Part shown: in pieces, positions 42,401-54,618 of the stretch
How positions within the stretch are numbered: position 1 is the first letter of the stretch
Layout of the letters: every line of letters starts with the position of its first letter
Assembly (NCBI RefSeq): GCF_018691265.1
Contig: NW_024881279.1
Coordinates: 5,981,243-6,045,242 of the forward strand
Length of the DNA stretch: 64,000 nt
Origin: Tyto alba
Taxonomy: Eukaryota > Chordata > Aves > Strigiformes > Tytonidae
Direction of reading: 5' to 3'
Program-made: the position numbers and the translations under genes
The notes under the pieces: generated by a model
The model's input: only the letters and a program-made list of their open reading frames with translations
Told to the model about the DNA's origin: nothing
The model's database searches: none

Positions 42401-42882
42401 TGGCTGGTGGGACATACTAAAGTGTGAAAAACTTGATGAAAGTAAAGTTAGAATGAATTATTTAGCTGTAGGCAGGTTGAACAGGCTTTTTAGCACATGC
42501 TGATGAGAGGAAGAGTTCAGGCACAAGTGATAATGTATTTGTAAAGTTAGTCTACTAAAAGCCGGCAAACAATCAAACCAAGGCACTTTTTGCAATTTTA
42601 AGTATTTCAACACAAGCCACTGTCGACAGTTGTGTGATTGTTCCAGCCACCCAAATATATCAGCTGTGTATGCTGGCACAGTCTGTGCAAAAGCAGCTCT
42701 ATAGCTTCTGGCTCACAGCTGGCCCTCATTCATCCTGCTTGAAGCACAAGCAGAGTAAACGAGCATCTGTTTGCCCTCGACATTGTAGACATACCCTCTG
42801 GCTTCATTCTTATGGATAAACAAAGAGTGGTTTGGGTTTTTTTAAGAAATATTTTAAATTCATACTATATTTGTCTTTTTAC

Positions 42883-42904
42883 AAAAAAAAAAAAAAAAAA
42901 AAAA
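42883..42904. repeat. Poly-A run (22 A)
   Basis: Twenty-two A residues followed by an A/C-rich stretch (GCAAACCACAAAACCCC). No retroposed body was recognised. Confidence 0.8.
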
Positions 42905-45900
42905 GCAAACCACAAAACCCCAAAAGAACAGCTGGAACATTTGTGTATAAAAGGCCATATGATTGACACCTGAAGAATGAGAACTCTTATTCTGACAGAT
43001 ATGGGCTCAGTGGTAACTTATTTTTCATTTTTTTTTTCAAAATTTAAATTTAATTTCTGAAATTTTTGCCACCCCAAAGAATCATTGTGACTGTCACTGA
43101 ATAAAGTCTATGCTGAAAGTTTTCTCTACTTTCTTAGTATTGCCTATAGAAACTTTTGGAATGCTCTTCCAGTAAATCAAGAGTGGCAAATCTTGTTTCT
43201 GATATAGCAGAAAAAATCCCAACCAACCAAAAAAACCCTTTTAATTTATGAAAATAAGAAAAAAATAACATTCTAGGCCCTATTAAGCAGAAGACATTTT
43301 TTTGCATGTTAGTGGCAGCTGAACAAAAAGTACACGTGCTGAGAATTTGAGTCTCATGGGACATCTGAGATTGCAATACATGGTCAAATATCTTTTCTAT
43401 GCCAGTTATATCTGGGATTTATTTGCATACGTATGTATATATTTTATACTGTTATTAATAAGCAAGCATTAATGTATATAGCATTATATACAAGTCCAAT
43501 GTGAATCCTTTGCACCATTTAATTCTAGGTTAAAGTATTTAATTATATTTTTATTGATGACTTAGCTACAGTATTCTAGGCAGGTTTTGACATGCTCACA
43601 CTTTTCATTGCATGTGGTACTACTTCAGTCTGGAGTGGTTTCTTTCAATTTTACCACTTAATACTGCTAGATCTTTAATTAAACCCTTTCATTCCCAGCC
43701 TTTCTGGGAACTTTATCGGTAAACTTTTCAAAGGTTTCTCCTATCAAATTTAAAATGAAATATCCACAGCACAAGCACTACTGATTCACAAAGCAAAAGC
43801 ATTATGTTTGGATGCATATCCTCTGATTCCTGGGAGGGCGAGCAAATGAGCTCAGAGGTGGTTAGAGGTGTCTTAATGTGCTTAAGAGTTTGGAGGCAGC
43901 TCTTGACACTACTGCAGACTCTGGGCACCAGCTACCATTGGGAAATCTTTATTCACTGAAGTACTCAGTGGATAAAATATTTTCTCTTAGTCTTAAATAA
44001 ATAAATAAATTATGTGTAATTTGCTGACACAAACTATTTGCTTAAAACAGGCAATGGGCCTTGGGGAGATATTTATGATACAGGCTAGATTGACTTTAGC
44101 AAGCAGCAGCTGGTGCTTTAACACTGCTTAGTGTTGGAATGATCTTCTGTACGATAAGGTAGAGACGCAGAAAATGCAGCTGCATTTTTCTGGAGCTAAA
44201 TTTAAAAAAGCAATGGGCTGAGAATTACCACTTTTCCCAGCTGGTCTTTATCAGGGTAAAAGGTTTAATCATAGATCAAGAATAGAAGAGGAAAATACTA
44301 AGCAGGCTGCAAACCAATGTTAATAAACGTCCTTCCTGGAGATACTTAGAAATTTAAGCTCTTGTTGGCTGGGAGGAGTGGGAAATGAAGATTACCTCCA
44401 AAAATTTATCTCAGTCCTTGGGGCTATGCTCTTTGTATACAAGTCTCCTCAGGGGGGTCGGTGAGGAGGGTTTCATGATGGCTGTGTGCCCTGCGGGCTC
44501 ATCCAGGTCAGTGGGCTCTTCACAGGCCTTTGGGGGAGGAAACTGAACTGAGCCTGTTCTGAAAGGTGCAAAATAAGGGGGATTTTCTGTGGAGTTTTTC
44601 CAATCAGCATCTAATTTCTGCTTGATTCATACAAATAACTTATAAGCTCAGTTAATGGTACAAAATATAAATATTTACGCACCCGTTTAGCTAATGATTG
44701 ACTCTATTTATAAACAAGAGTATTTTACAAGAGCTTCTTTCTGGCAAGTAAATACAGTAAGTATAAAGAGTGCCTGTGTGTTAAATTAACCATGCTTCAT
44801 TAACTCCTCCAAAATATCAAGTCTTTAGGTAATAAATAAACTAAAAATTGACAATAGAGTAGGTTTGGTGGGAATAACTTAAATACTTAAACTTCGGGAG
44901 AACAAGCAGCTGTTGTTTACTTCCTTAGTTGGTGGGGATAAAGAGGATAAATCTCTTTAGTTTTACCATTCATTTCAGTTTTTAAACTATATTGTTATTG
45001 TAGTGATGTGGAGGGTTATAAGAGAGAAGTGAAGTCATATATTAATGTAGTGCTTTTAGGGTCAATTTCTACTTGTTAACTTTTCTGATATGACTAACAG
45101 GAAATTGTCTCACACACGGGTCTAGTTCAAGGTTTGGTTTTTGCAAATAACAACCCAATCTATGAGTTCTGATGAATGAGATTTTTGATAGTTCTGCCTG
45201 TAAGAAAGTAAGAAAACTTTTGGGAGCATTTAAACTAGCACTCTTTAATATGCCTTTTGCATACTTAGTTTAACATATGATTATTCTCTTGATTGACTTT
45301 GTTGATGGCATATCAATCTAAGTTGGCTTGATTTGACAGTTTGTATTGAACAATAAAAGAATATTTTGCTCTTGTTAAGAAACAATAATTTATTATGCAT
45401 AATATGGCAAAATGGATTTAAATCACTTCAAAATGTGTTTCATCTCTTCTCTTGATTGCTCAAATCAAAATAATTAAAATGCAATAAAGAATTGAGGCCC
45501 AAGTCTAGCAATCTATATTTGCTCTTCTATGATTTTTTCATTTGTTATGATCATAACTTATTTCTCAATTAAATTTCCTGAGGGTGAAATCTTGAAGTAG
45601 GATTCCATGATGCTAGGTGATGAACAGATACAGGACTGAAAAGACAGCTTCTGTCCCAAGTCTTGCAATTGAATTAGGTCAGGGGATGTCAAAAGTAAGC
45701 TGTTCTCTGTATGAGGGACCGTCTCAGGTTATCTGCTTTGCTATACCAGGTGTCTATATTAGGCAGGCAGTAGACTTTATAAGGGGGCAGAAAAAAGGAA
45801 TCTTGCCAAACACCTCACCCCGTACCCACTGAGAACAGAACTCATAATTTCCTTAAGAACTGGAGTGGAGTCAGTTTGACAGAAGTCAGATTTTTTCCTG

Positions 45901-47135
45901 GAAGTGGAAGTTGAGTATTTACCTGTGTTGTGAGACTGTGAGTCCATCAGGGACCTGGAGTCACAGGACCTGCAGTGAAGCTCTGTCTCATTCCCTTCAG
46001 CATGTCTGAGCTCTGAGAGAGGGACAGGCAACTTACAGAGTTTAGGGTTCATGTTTATTTGACTGTGTGCAGAGGCCAAGCCAATACATCACATTTATAT
46101 AATTCTGGGTGGAGCTAAGGGAGTCAGATCCAGTGTTGGTTTGTGGTATCAGTTCTTCTCTTTTTATGCTTGATTTTAGGTGTGCAGAATCCCTTCAGTT
46201 AATTAAAAGATTGACTTAGTCTTATGCAGCCATTGAACCGTAGGCAAAACCATCATAGTTTGAATTCTATGCAAGGAGAAAGATATTTTAAAATATTTAT
46301 TAATCAAAAATTTTTCTCAGTTGCTGTCATCTGTTGTATTGAAGTGGATCTATGTCTGGTTTTGCCTTCCCTTAAAGGCCATCAAATAAATAGTCTTTAA
46401 AATCAGCTAAAGAAAAAAAATCCATTCTCCTTATATCAGGTATGTAACAGACGAATGTGTGGAAAAATACTTTCTGGTGGTTTTGTCAGCCAAAAGGAAA
46501 TTAAAGTGCCTTTTTTTTTTTGTGCTCTATGAGGGAAATGTGTGCTAATAGAATGGCATTTGGCTAACAGCTCAGCAGATGAAAACTAGAAGGGTCAAAG
46601 GTGGAAAGGTCAGAAAAGAAGGAGAGAAAATTATTTCATTTGGAGGTGAAGGTCATCTGAAATAAGTGATTTCACATTTAAAAGGCCGCCAAGGAGAAAA
46701 TTAATGAATGTTAACATATTTTTATATTGTTTTATTTCATTCTTTTTTCTTTTCTCATTTGTAATGCTTACGTATTCAGGAAGTTGAGGTAGGTTTTTCA
46801 CTTTTAACTTGTAAATATCCATAGAGTGAAAAAAATTACTTACAACATATCATAATTTATATTATACTTTACACTGTTATGGTCAACTGTTAATATTGTT
46901 ATAAGTTAAATGTATGGATACATGTTAATTATTAAAGAGTTAATTTTGATTTATTAACATGTTAATGTTAAAATGAAATAATAGTTATGTTACAGCAGGC
47001 ATAAGGTATTTTAAGCACATTAGTGTCTGTTCTAGTAGAAAGCTTACAAAATCATAGATTTATGTGTAATTTTTGTCAGGAAGGTGTTTTATTGAATAAG
47101 GATGTTAAATCTCCTTAATCAAGCTGATTGTATTT

Positions 47136-47205
47136 TATAGATATATATCTAGGATATATAGATAGATAGATATGTATATAGATATATAGAGAGGATAATA
47201 TATAC
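47136..47205. repeat. TA / TAGA microsatellite
   Basis: Interrupted TA and GATA units (ATATAGATAGATAGATATG and similar). It is a degenerate simple repeat within the intron. Confidence 0.75.
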
Positions 47206-48512
47206 TTGGAAATCAGTGTCATGTTTAGACACTGTATACTGCTGTATCAGCATTGTGTTTTTCTGTTGGAGGAAGTTACAGTAAAATGATGGTAACCATT
47301 GAGAGATGGTAGGAGTTCCTCCTCCTAACAAAAATAATTTTGGGTTAATGTATAAATTTCAGCAACTTGCCGAATACTAGTACAAAGCCCTGTTCATTTT
47401 TCAAGTCAGAGCTTTAGGTAGTATTTAAATGAGACATAGATTTTCTGCTCAGCCATATCTACAGGGTGAATTTCACCTTTATAGTGCCATAACCATTCAG
47501 TTCTTGCTGGTGTCAATGTTGAAGTGAAACTCTAGTGCTATATTTTCTATTGTCCAACTGGCATAAGTTACTCTGAACTACTATTGACTGTATTGCTCTA
47601 ACGTATGTATAGTCATTATTTACTCCTATAAATAATAATGAGTTTTATATATTGAAAATCTCAAAGGTTTTCTCCATTCTATTTTCTAGTGTTTTTTCCG
47701 TATTTATTCTTGTACATTTTCCTATGCTATCATATTGTAGTTTCAGACATATTGTAAAATAAATATAGTTTCAATTTTCGAAAGGGAATACTAAACAGGT
47801 CTGCATAAAGGAGAAAAGTAGAAAGAATAGGTTTGCAGAAGATATGGGTGTTTTGTAGTTTCTTTTTTTCTGAGGAAGGTGCATTTCCTGTAAAATATTC
47901 CTTTGACAGTGAAATTGAGATACACCCCCTTTCCAATCCTTATTTCAAAACTGGTTCCGTGTGCCAACAGCATAAGAAATATTTCTTGGGATTTGAATTA
48001 TTTAACAGTTTCTGATGCTGAAAACCCAGCAGCAAAGCAACACCTGGGAAAAAATGTAAGCAGGCAAGAAAATAATATTTTGTTGCTGGAAAAAAATTAT
48101 CCTGCTCAAAAGCTTAAAACCCAGCACATTCTGAAAAGTGATTAATGCTTGGTGAATTTAGCAGTACATCATAATCAATTACAAAGCATTGTATAACCAT
48201 GAGGGATTTTTTGTATTAACAAAGCTGTGGAATTCAAAGGCAAGCCTGTGATTCTATCTCTGGTGTTAAACCCTGTACTTCTGAAGAAAAAGTATAGATA
48301 CTTTTGATGTATCTGAAATAAAGTCTGAATAATAATCTTTGTTGTTATTGTGGAACATCATCACTGTCCATGAAGTCAGTATAGAGACTGAGCATGAATA
48401 TACTTGGAGAAAGAAAATATACATTTCCTTCTGGTAGTCATGCATAATTACAACCAGCCCCCGCCTGTCCTTGCCTGCCCCTGGAGCAGGCAGAGCAGAA
48501 CAAGATAGCAGC

Positions 48513-48683
48513 ATGTGGCTCTCCGTGCTGTCAGCATTAGTACTTTCTGCTCCTCATGCTGGCTGTAGCGACCAGACGGGGATGTGCTGCCATCAGGGGC
48601 ATCTCCCGGTGCTCAGGGAGGGCATGGAGAGTCCCCACACCTCCCGTAACAGTCCCCTGGGCTGTTCCAAATCCAGAAAGTAA
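48513..48683 (+). other. Possible short secreted-protein exon (56 codons), unrecognised
   Basis: Inside a small GC-rich patch (about 48455-48670) an ATG with A at -3 opens a 56-codon frame whose start, MWLSVLSALVLSAPHAGC, looks like a signal peptide: a hydrophobic core followed by small residues. The remainder has several cysteines. The stop codon TAA overlaps a near-consensus donor (GTAAGA beginning at 48680), so the segment could be a first coding exon spliced at 48679 rather than a complete gene. Splicing to the SPOCK1 exon at 49928 would read the wrong frame, so it is not a simple alternative SPOCK1 start. No family was recognised. A chance frame in a GC-rich fragment of an old repeat is a serious alternative. 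Confidence 0.25.
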
Positions 48684-49882
48684 GACATGCTGGCTTCCAA
48701 GTCTCCAAAATATTCCAGATGAGGGTGACTGGATAGCATGAGAGTATGTGAAATTCAGTGTACTAGAGATAAATGGTAAACAAAGCTCAGTGGAAGAAAT
48801 AATTTAGGTGTCTCATTCACACTGATGGGTTTTCAGTTACCCTCCTGAGACAAAAAAGAAATCTAGGTATCATTCTGGACATCTTGATAAAGACATCTCT
48901 TCAGTGGTAGCCCTCAAGAAATGAATATAAAATACTGGATATATTAAAAAGGAAATCAAGTTTAATATGCAGAAAAATGTCACAGTGTTATAGAAATCTT
49001 CCATGCTTCCTCACTTCAAATACGTTGTTCTGTTATTATCATGTCCTCTCAAAGAGGACACAAATGAGATATATAGAATATGCTGAAACTAAATATAATA
49101 GTTGGGCTTGAATCCCAGTTCTTCAGGACTAAGGTTGATGGCACACTGAAGCAGGGGAAACTTTGTCTTCAGGTAAATATTTGCTAAGTACATAGAATAT
49201 AAATTGATCCATCACACAAGAGTTTTACATTCTTTCTGCAGAGATAGATTTGCAACAGAATGTTCATTTGGCCAGGCCCTCTGACACTTCCTACCTTCTC
49301 CTTTTAAAGTCCAACCAGAATTATGTACAAGAACCACAAAACTCACAGCAGAATATCTTTACATCTGTTTTAAGAAGATTTTTTAAATTTAATAGTAGGA
49401 ACAGTGACAGAAGTATTCACTGCAAATACTCCTGCATGTTATTGTAACTTAACTATAATTCTTACAATACTTTTGCTGTATTTCTGTACATTCACAGTGG
49501 TTTGGTTTACATATGTCTGAATGAATATAAGTATTTTTGGATTTACTTTGCTGAGCTCTCACCATACCAGGATGGTGTGGATCATGTTACGTTATCTGAA
49601 CAATATGCTCTTATCTTTGCATCAAAAAATGTAGACTGGTATGAAATAATAGAGAGTTATCAAAAAATGTTTAATAATGGGCATACTTTGAAAAACAATT
49701 CAGAAGAAAAATTCAAGGTACAGAATCCAAGGAATGTTTTATTCTCTAATTTCTAACAGGCATTTACTACCCTTTGGGATACAACCTGTTGATAGCCTTA
49801 TCTGATTTGGGCTAGAAATGTTAGGATCAAAAGATGAGTTGATTAATTTGTAGTTTAGTTATGTAAAATTGTACTGAAAAGA

Positions 49883-49927
49883 CTAAATATATTTTTCCTG
49901 AGTTTCTTTCTTTTCCTTCCCATTTAG
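49883..49927 (+). other. SPOCK1: Splice acceptor region of the SPOCK1 exon
   Basis: Seen directly: a nearly uninterrupted pyrimidine stretch (TTTCTTTCTTTTCCTTCCCA) ends in TTTAG immediately before the exon. A possible branch site is the GACTAAAT motif, with its adenine near 49886, about 40 bases upstream of the AG. The branch site is inferred from spacing only. The strong acceptor probably compensates for the very small size of the exon. Confidence 0.7.
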
Positions 49928-49973
49928 GATGATTATTTCAGAAACTGGAATCCAAACAAGCCTTTTGATCAAG
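49928..49973 (+). CDS. SPOCK1: SPOCK1 (testican-1) internal coding exon, probably exon 3
   Basis: This short internal exon encodes DDYFRNWNPNKPFDQ and ends one base into the next codon (phase 0 in, phase 1 out). Testican-1 is a secreted, calcium-binding chondroitin/heparan sulfate proteoglycan of the SPARC family, with follistatin-like, EF-hand and thyroglobulin type-1 domains. This stretch lies in its N-terminal testican-specific region, ahead of the follistatin-like domain. The identification rests on the NWNPNKPFDQ string, which as I recall is the SPOCK1 version; SPOCK3 has a TWSPGKPFDQ-like form and SPOCK2 is more divergent. In the known protein the next residues are ALDP, so a following codon beginning with G agrees with the phase-1 end. 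The acceptor is TTTAG after a long C/T tract and the donor is GTAAAG. No other SPOCK1 exon was found, as expected for a gene with very long introns. The exon number is inferred by analogy with mammalian SPOCK1. The gene call is strong but rests on 15 residues. Confidence 0.9.
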
Positions 49974-49979
49974 GTAAAG
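49974..49979 (+). other. SPOCK1: Splice donor of the SPOCK1 exon (GTAAAG)
   Basis: The exon ends CAAG and the intron begins GTAAAG, a good U2-type donor. It leaves the reading frame one base into a codon, matching the known DQ|A junction of testicans. Confidence 0.75.
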
Positions 49980-51697
49980 TTAGTACACATTTTGTGGTGT
50001 CTTCTGTTATTTTGTGATAACCCCATACACTTTATGCCTTTCTTCCTCCATCTGTCCTATGCCTTAGTGAAGAGCTATATTCATACTTACATGTCATTCC
50101 CAATTAAGTCACAGATTGAGTGGTTTATGTATAAGGGTTTGAATCATCTCTGTATTTTTCAACTATGTTTTTTAGTCCCCATCCATTCCAGTTTATATTC
50201 AGTGATGATACATATGTTTAGAAAGATTCTCTGTAACCATGAATCTCGGTGTAACATGCAATGTAAACCAGGTATCTTCACGTATGTTTTCTTTCATGTT
50301 AAAAACTTTGCTACTTGAATGTCACAAATGTAATTACCGCATTTCCTAACACTTAAGGGGCCAATTCATTGACATCAGTTTTAATGTAAGAATTTAAGGC
50401 CTGGTTTTCAAAATAAATGTGTTTTGTGTATATGCTGCTTGTTCAGATAGAGATTCTGTAAGTGCATTTTGCACTTTGTGTCAGTGAGTTGTTAAGTGAT
50501 GGCAGTACTTCAACAATTTCCAGGCCAGCTACCAAAGGATAGGAAAAAACAATACAAAATATTCTAATTGCTGTGTCTAGGATAGCACTGCAAACAACAG
50601 ACATGCCAGGAAAAAGAACTTCATATTGACAATTTGAGATAACTCCCTATCGAGCATTCACTGCTTGGTGTTCATAGCTAGCAACAAAGTTTTCAGGTGG
50701 GATGGTAAGAGACATTCACTCTAAATATCATAGGTGAACATCACTGTGAACACTAGTAGCTCTGATGCTGCGAGGTGTGATGAGATGTATTTGATGCTTA
50801 ATGTCTCGTCAGTAAAAAACACTGTATGCAAAAAAATCTCAGCAGTCCATCCTCTGAAAGACAGGTACAAAATAGTGTAATAGCATGCCATAATTTTGTC
50901 CTTAAAATCAGAACATTGTACTTTAACTTTGCTATTTTCTATGTTTTTCTCTCTGACACTGTATTCTGTAACAGTCCATACCAGATCACTCTCAAGAACT
51001 ATAATACGAAACCACCTGGGTCTTAAATTTCATTATTTCTTAAAGCTTTCTAGAATGTATTATTTTCAGGACAAATGTCAAAAATTACATTTTGCACAGC
51101 TTCTTTTCATTTGGTAGAACCAGTTATCAGCTGTTTGATTTGTGGAGGATAACAACACACAATATAAAGCGCAGGTCGGTTAGCTTCTGTTTGCCTTTTG
51201 ACAGTTGTTCATTTTTCCTGTTTGTAATGTTCAGTGAAGCTCATATAACTCCTGCTTGAGAACACATATGAGGTGAGGATATTACAGCTGTAAAATCTCA
51301 AGTAGCTGGTAGACTTTTTCCACTGCTTAAGGCATTTTTAGGATCCTGGATCTTTGACTAGCTTTGTTTCATTATTCAACACCATGCCTCTTTAATTCCA
51401 GAATGTCAGTGTCCTAGAATTTTATTCAAGATGGTATTCTATCATTTAGAAAGGAATGATCATCTACGTGATAACTACAATACAAATGAATTTCAGTCAT
51501 GTAGATCCATTGCACAGACCTCTCTTTTGGATCCTGTGGTCAAAGTTAAGTGGCATTCAAGTAGAGTGTGAGACTTGCTTTGCCCTTCAGAATGTGAAGT
51601 GGCTATCTGGATATATAATTGCTGTGATTTTACATTCAGAAAAGGTATTACTGCAAGCAAATTGCTTAGGCAAATTATTGAGCAGGCAGATAGCTTT

Positions 51698-51735
51698 TTT
51701 AATAAAAAAAATAAAAAAATAAAAAAAAAAGAAAA
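51698..51735. repeat. A-rich low-complexity tract
   Basis: A blocks are interrupted by single T residues and end in GAAAAG. Simple sequence. Confidence 0.7.
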
Positions 51736-52157
51736 GAGCTTGTTGCGAGATAGTCACAGTGTGGTACACAGAAGGAAACAACAAATTGCAGTGTACTTGG
51801 CCTTCTCCAAGCACTGGGATTTAACTGGTGGATAATGGTTAAAGAATATTAGATAATATCAGTGTTGCATAATTGCAGGAGATGCCCAATTGTTTAGTTA
51901 GTTGCTAAGTTTTAAATAACTGCTTAAAAAAAAAAAAAAAGTCAAGTCATTTTATAGGAAAACATTTTTATGCCTCTGGAAATAAAATAGTTTGAAATTA
52001 TACTTGTGAATCATACCATAAATGAGAAGAGAGTGAATCAGTTAAGAAGGAAAGGAATGAACAAATGAATAAAGGGATAACTATATAAATGACAGGCTAG
52101 TGGAGGAGACAAAACCACAATTCTTTCTTTATTCACTTTCAATTTGAGCTTTGGTAG

Positions 52158-52892
52158 TCATTTATTTTACAAACAGGAGTGATAAAAGGGAGCAGCTTTG
52201 CTGAACAGAGATTTGAGTCTTCAAAATTACTAAGGTGTTTAGGAAGAAGATACCCATTGGAAGTCTCTGAATGTACTTATGAAAATTTCACTTTACATCT
52301 GTTTCTATATTTCATTGACAACATTTTCCTTGTATTGTCTGTAGGTAGCTCACAGAAATATCACTGGGGTCTTGTACATGTTAGAGTTGAAGAGTGTAGA
52401 TTCTTTGTCTTTATGGAAATGGAACTTCAGTGTCAAAGGAAAGAGAAAGATGATGTTTTTGTCAAGGCATATATCCACAGAGATTTTCACATGCATTTGA
52501 GGTATTTAGGATTACAAATCCTACTGACTTCAAATGGAACTTATGCTCCTACCCCTTGCAGTAGCCTTGGGACCCTCTGTTTTCCCAAGAGGAAAAACAA
52601 AAAAGTAAATTCTGGCAAAATATTGCAAAAAGATTTTGAACTGACATGCTTTAAAATGGTCTTGTTCATTGTGTTACTGAGATGTTTGACTCTGGGCAAA
52701 AATACAAATCATTTTAGAGAATCTAAAATCACACATGGTTACCTTCAAGCAACACAAACAGTTGTACAACTGTTAAAGATACCTGTCACTTTACAAAGGA
52801 AAGGATCATTTCTCTTTCAGTGTAAAATTTCTCCAAGACTATGGATAGTCTGTCATCAGAAAGCAGAATGCAGACTAGGTGAAGAAGTCTGA
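52158..52892 (+). other. Unusually long open frame in intron (244 codons), no recognised product
   Basis: The frame is open from just after a TAG at 52155 to a TGA at 52890-52892. The first ATG with a substantial downstream frame is at 52413, giving about 159 residues; anything longer would need a non-ATG start or splicing into it. The translation shows no domain I recognise and does not resemble LINE reverse transcriptase or retroviral proteins. Length alone makes it stand out in AT-rich DNA where stops are frequent. Most likely it is a chance frame, less likely a relic or an unannotated exon. Confidence 0.2.
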
Positions 52893-53262
52893 GCATGATA
52901 CTCTGCCTCACACAGAGATCCGTGCACTACTTTTGTCTCATTTAAATCTTACAAATGGGTTTTATTTGGCCAGTAGGTCATTCTTTTTGACAGAGGTCAT
53001 TACACTTGGCAGTGGTAAAATTCACATTGACTAGAATGTTAAAATAGGCATTCATACTTTTCTATAGAGATATCTTACACACAAAAAAAAAAAAAAATTA
53101 CCTTAGAAAACTGTTGCTTAGTTTAGTTACATGTACATGGACCATGTGAGTCTTTAACCGCTGACCCCTCTGTTGTCACCCAGAAAATGAAAAGAAGAGA
53201 AATCACATCATGTTGCTGATTTGGGCCTTACAAATTAGAATTTGACAAGACTAATCCTCAGT

Positions 53263-53330
53263 TTATATATACTTATAGGTATATATATCTGTGTAAATGT
53301 GTATATACTATATATACGTGTATATAGAGA
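53263..53330. repeat. TA-rich microsatellite
   Basis: Interrupted TATATA and GTGTATATA units over about 70 bases. Simple repeat. Confidence 0.75.
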
Positions 53331-53361
53331 GAATACCATATAAATAAGAAGTGTTAAGACA

Positions 53362-53379
53362 AAGGAAGGAAGGAAGGAA
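53362..53379. repeat. (GGAA)4 short tandem repeat
   Basis: Four GGAA units in tandem (AAGGAAGGAAGGAAGGAA). Such repeats can bind ETS-family factors, but this copy is short and no use is implied. Confidence 0.7.
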
Positions 53380-54544
53380 TGCTTGCTTTCTCTTTTCCAG
53401 GTGTTTTCCACCATAGGTTTAACTTCTGTCATTTTCCATGCAGAGAAAAAAGAATAGTTGGAATTTGTTCTAGACTTTTATGCAGTACAAGCTGCAGGAA
53501 AATTGTTTAATCCCTTTAATCTTTACTTCTCTACCATTCTTGACCTGACATTTTTTTCCACATTGTTCCTTTTGGCTTTAGGGTGATTAAATGTCCCCTA
53601 TGCTCTTGTATTATTTTGGAGATAGAAAAAATTTTATTTTCTATCCTTTGGGGCCCTTGCATCCAGAGAGCCTATGCAGATCCTGCAGTAAGGAGCCCTA
53701 GCTTAAACTTGCGAACACAGTAGCAGCTCTGTGTTCTCACCACACAGTTGTTATTTTGAGAGATATCCCAAAGGCAAATTTTAACCTCACAACACCAAGG
53801 TTCTTCCTACAGTGATTGAAGAGAAAAAAAATCCTCCAGTGGGTGAATGAAAGCAGACAACTGCCTTTCTCTCTGGGTTATATGGGAAATCTGAGTCTAG
53901 TATCACTAAGCTAAGGCTAACTTGTGTGAATACCCACTCTTTGGGACAGATTTACAAGTTTTTATTGTTTAAAATTGATTTCTCGATTCTAAATCTAAAA
54001 TCATGTTTGAATATTCTAATTGTGAAGTCTTTATATGGAAGGCAGACTGTAGAATCACGATGAAGGAGCTGGGAGGGCAGGATTTTGAAGTAACTGAAGG
54101 TGGCTAGTACCTGCCAGAAGTGAGCTCACAAAGGCAGCTGGAGGATATAGTACATTTAACATTTAAAAACCAACAGTAGTCAGAGGTTTTAAAAATCAGT
54201 AGAACTATGCTTCTAGGCTTGTACTTCATTTGCATCTTTTAAAAAAGAGTCTGCTGGGTCCAACCAACTCTATATTCTTTTCTAGAAAAAAGCCAGCTTT
54301 ATTCAGCAGGTTTAATTATTTAATTATGCATTTAAAAACAATAGCGGTGTAATCAAGCTGCCTGCTTTCTGCCTGCAACGCAGAGAGAAACATCTACAGG
54401 ACTTTCACTGAAACAACCCCTAGAGTCACACAAGGTATCTTTGCATAACATGCCTTTTCAAGGGAAGTCAGCTTGGATGGTTCAGGTGCATCTCAGAGGG
54501 TACTTGAGTGATTGGAATTTAATTTTAGCCTAGCCACCAGCCCA

Positions 54545-54618
54545 GCTTTTTATTCATCTTGAAGCCAGGAGAAACCAATACAAAGGTGAGTATCTTACCA
54601 ACTGAGCCAAGCTGACAA
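54545..54618 (-). repeat. tRNA-like relic (SINE or tRNA pseudogene)
   Basis: On the minus strand, GTCAGCTTGGCTCAGTTGGTAA contains a perfect RNA polymerase III A box (TGGCTCAGTTGG, 54598-54609) at the usual distance from a tRNA 5' end. About 40 bases on, a weak B-box-like GGCTTCAAGAT is seen, where GGTTCRANNCC is expected. Stems do not close properly, so this is not a functional tRNA gene. It is probably the tRNA-derived head of an old SINE or a decayed tRNA pseudogene. Confidence 0.35.

Larger units (their letters stand above)
30485..48454 (+). other. SPOCK1: Intron sequence, no gene recognised
   Basis: AT-rich intron with a few GC-richer patches (about 31780-32200, 41440-41690 and 44440-44580) for which no element or exon was identified. 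It contains an A run at 42883-42904, an (AAAT)n patch near 43996 and a TA/TAGA repeat at 47136-47205. Open frames are short and lack splice context. Confidence 0.55.
49974..52157 (+). other. SPOCK1: Downstream intron, first part, no gene recognised
   Basis: AT-rich intron immediately 3' of the SPOCK1 exon. It holds an A-rich block at 51698-51735 (AATAAAAAAAATAAAAAAA type) and an A run near 51926-51940. The next SPOCK1 exon, expected to begin with the rest of an Ala codon followed by LDP, was not found. Confidence 0.55.
52893..54544 (+). other. SPOCK1: Intron sequence, no gene recognised
   Basis: AT-rich intron with a TA-rich microsatellite (53263-53330) and a short GGAA repeat (53362-53379). 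No coding or RNA gene was recognised. Confidence 0.55.

Noticed and set aside
49929..50318. 129-codon + strand frame overlapping the SPOCK1 exon
   Set aside because: It reads through the exon in the wrong frame and into the intron past a good donor. The splice-defined frame gives the known testican sequence.
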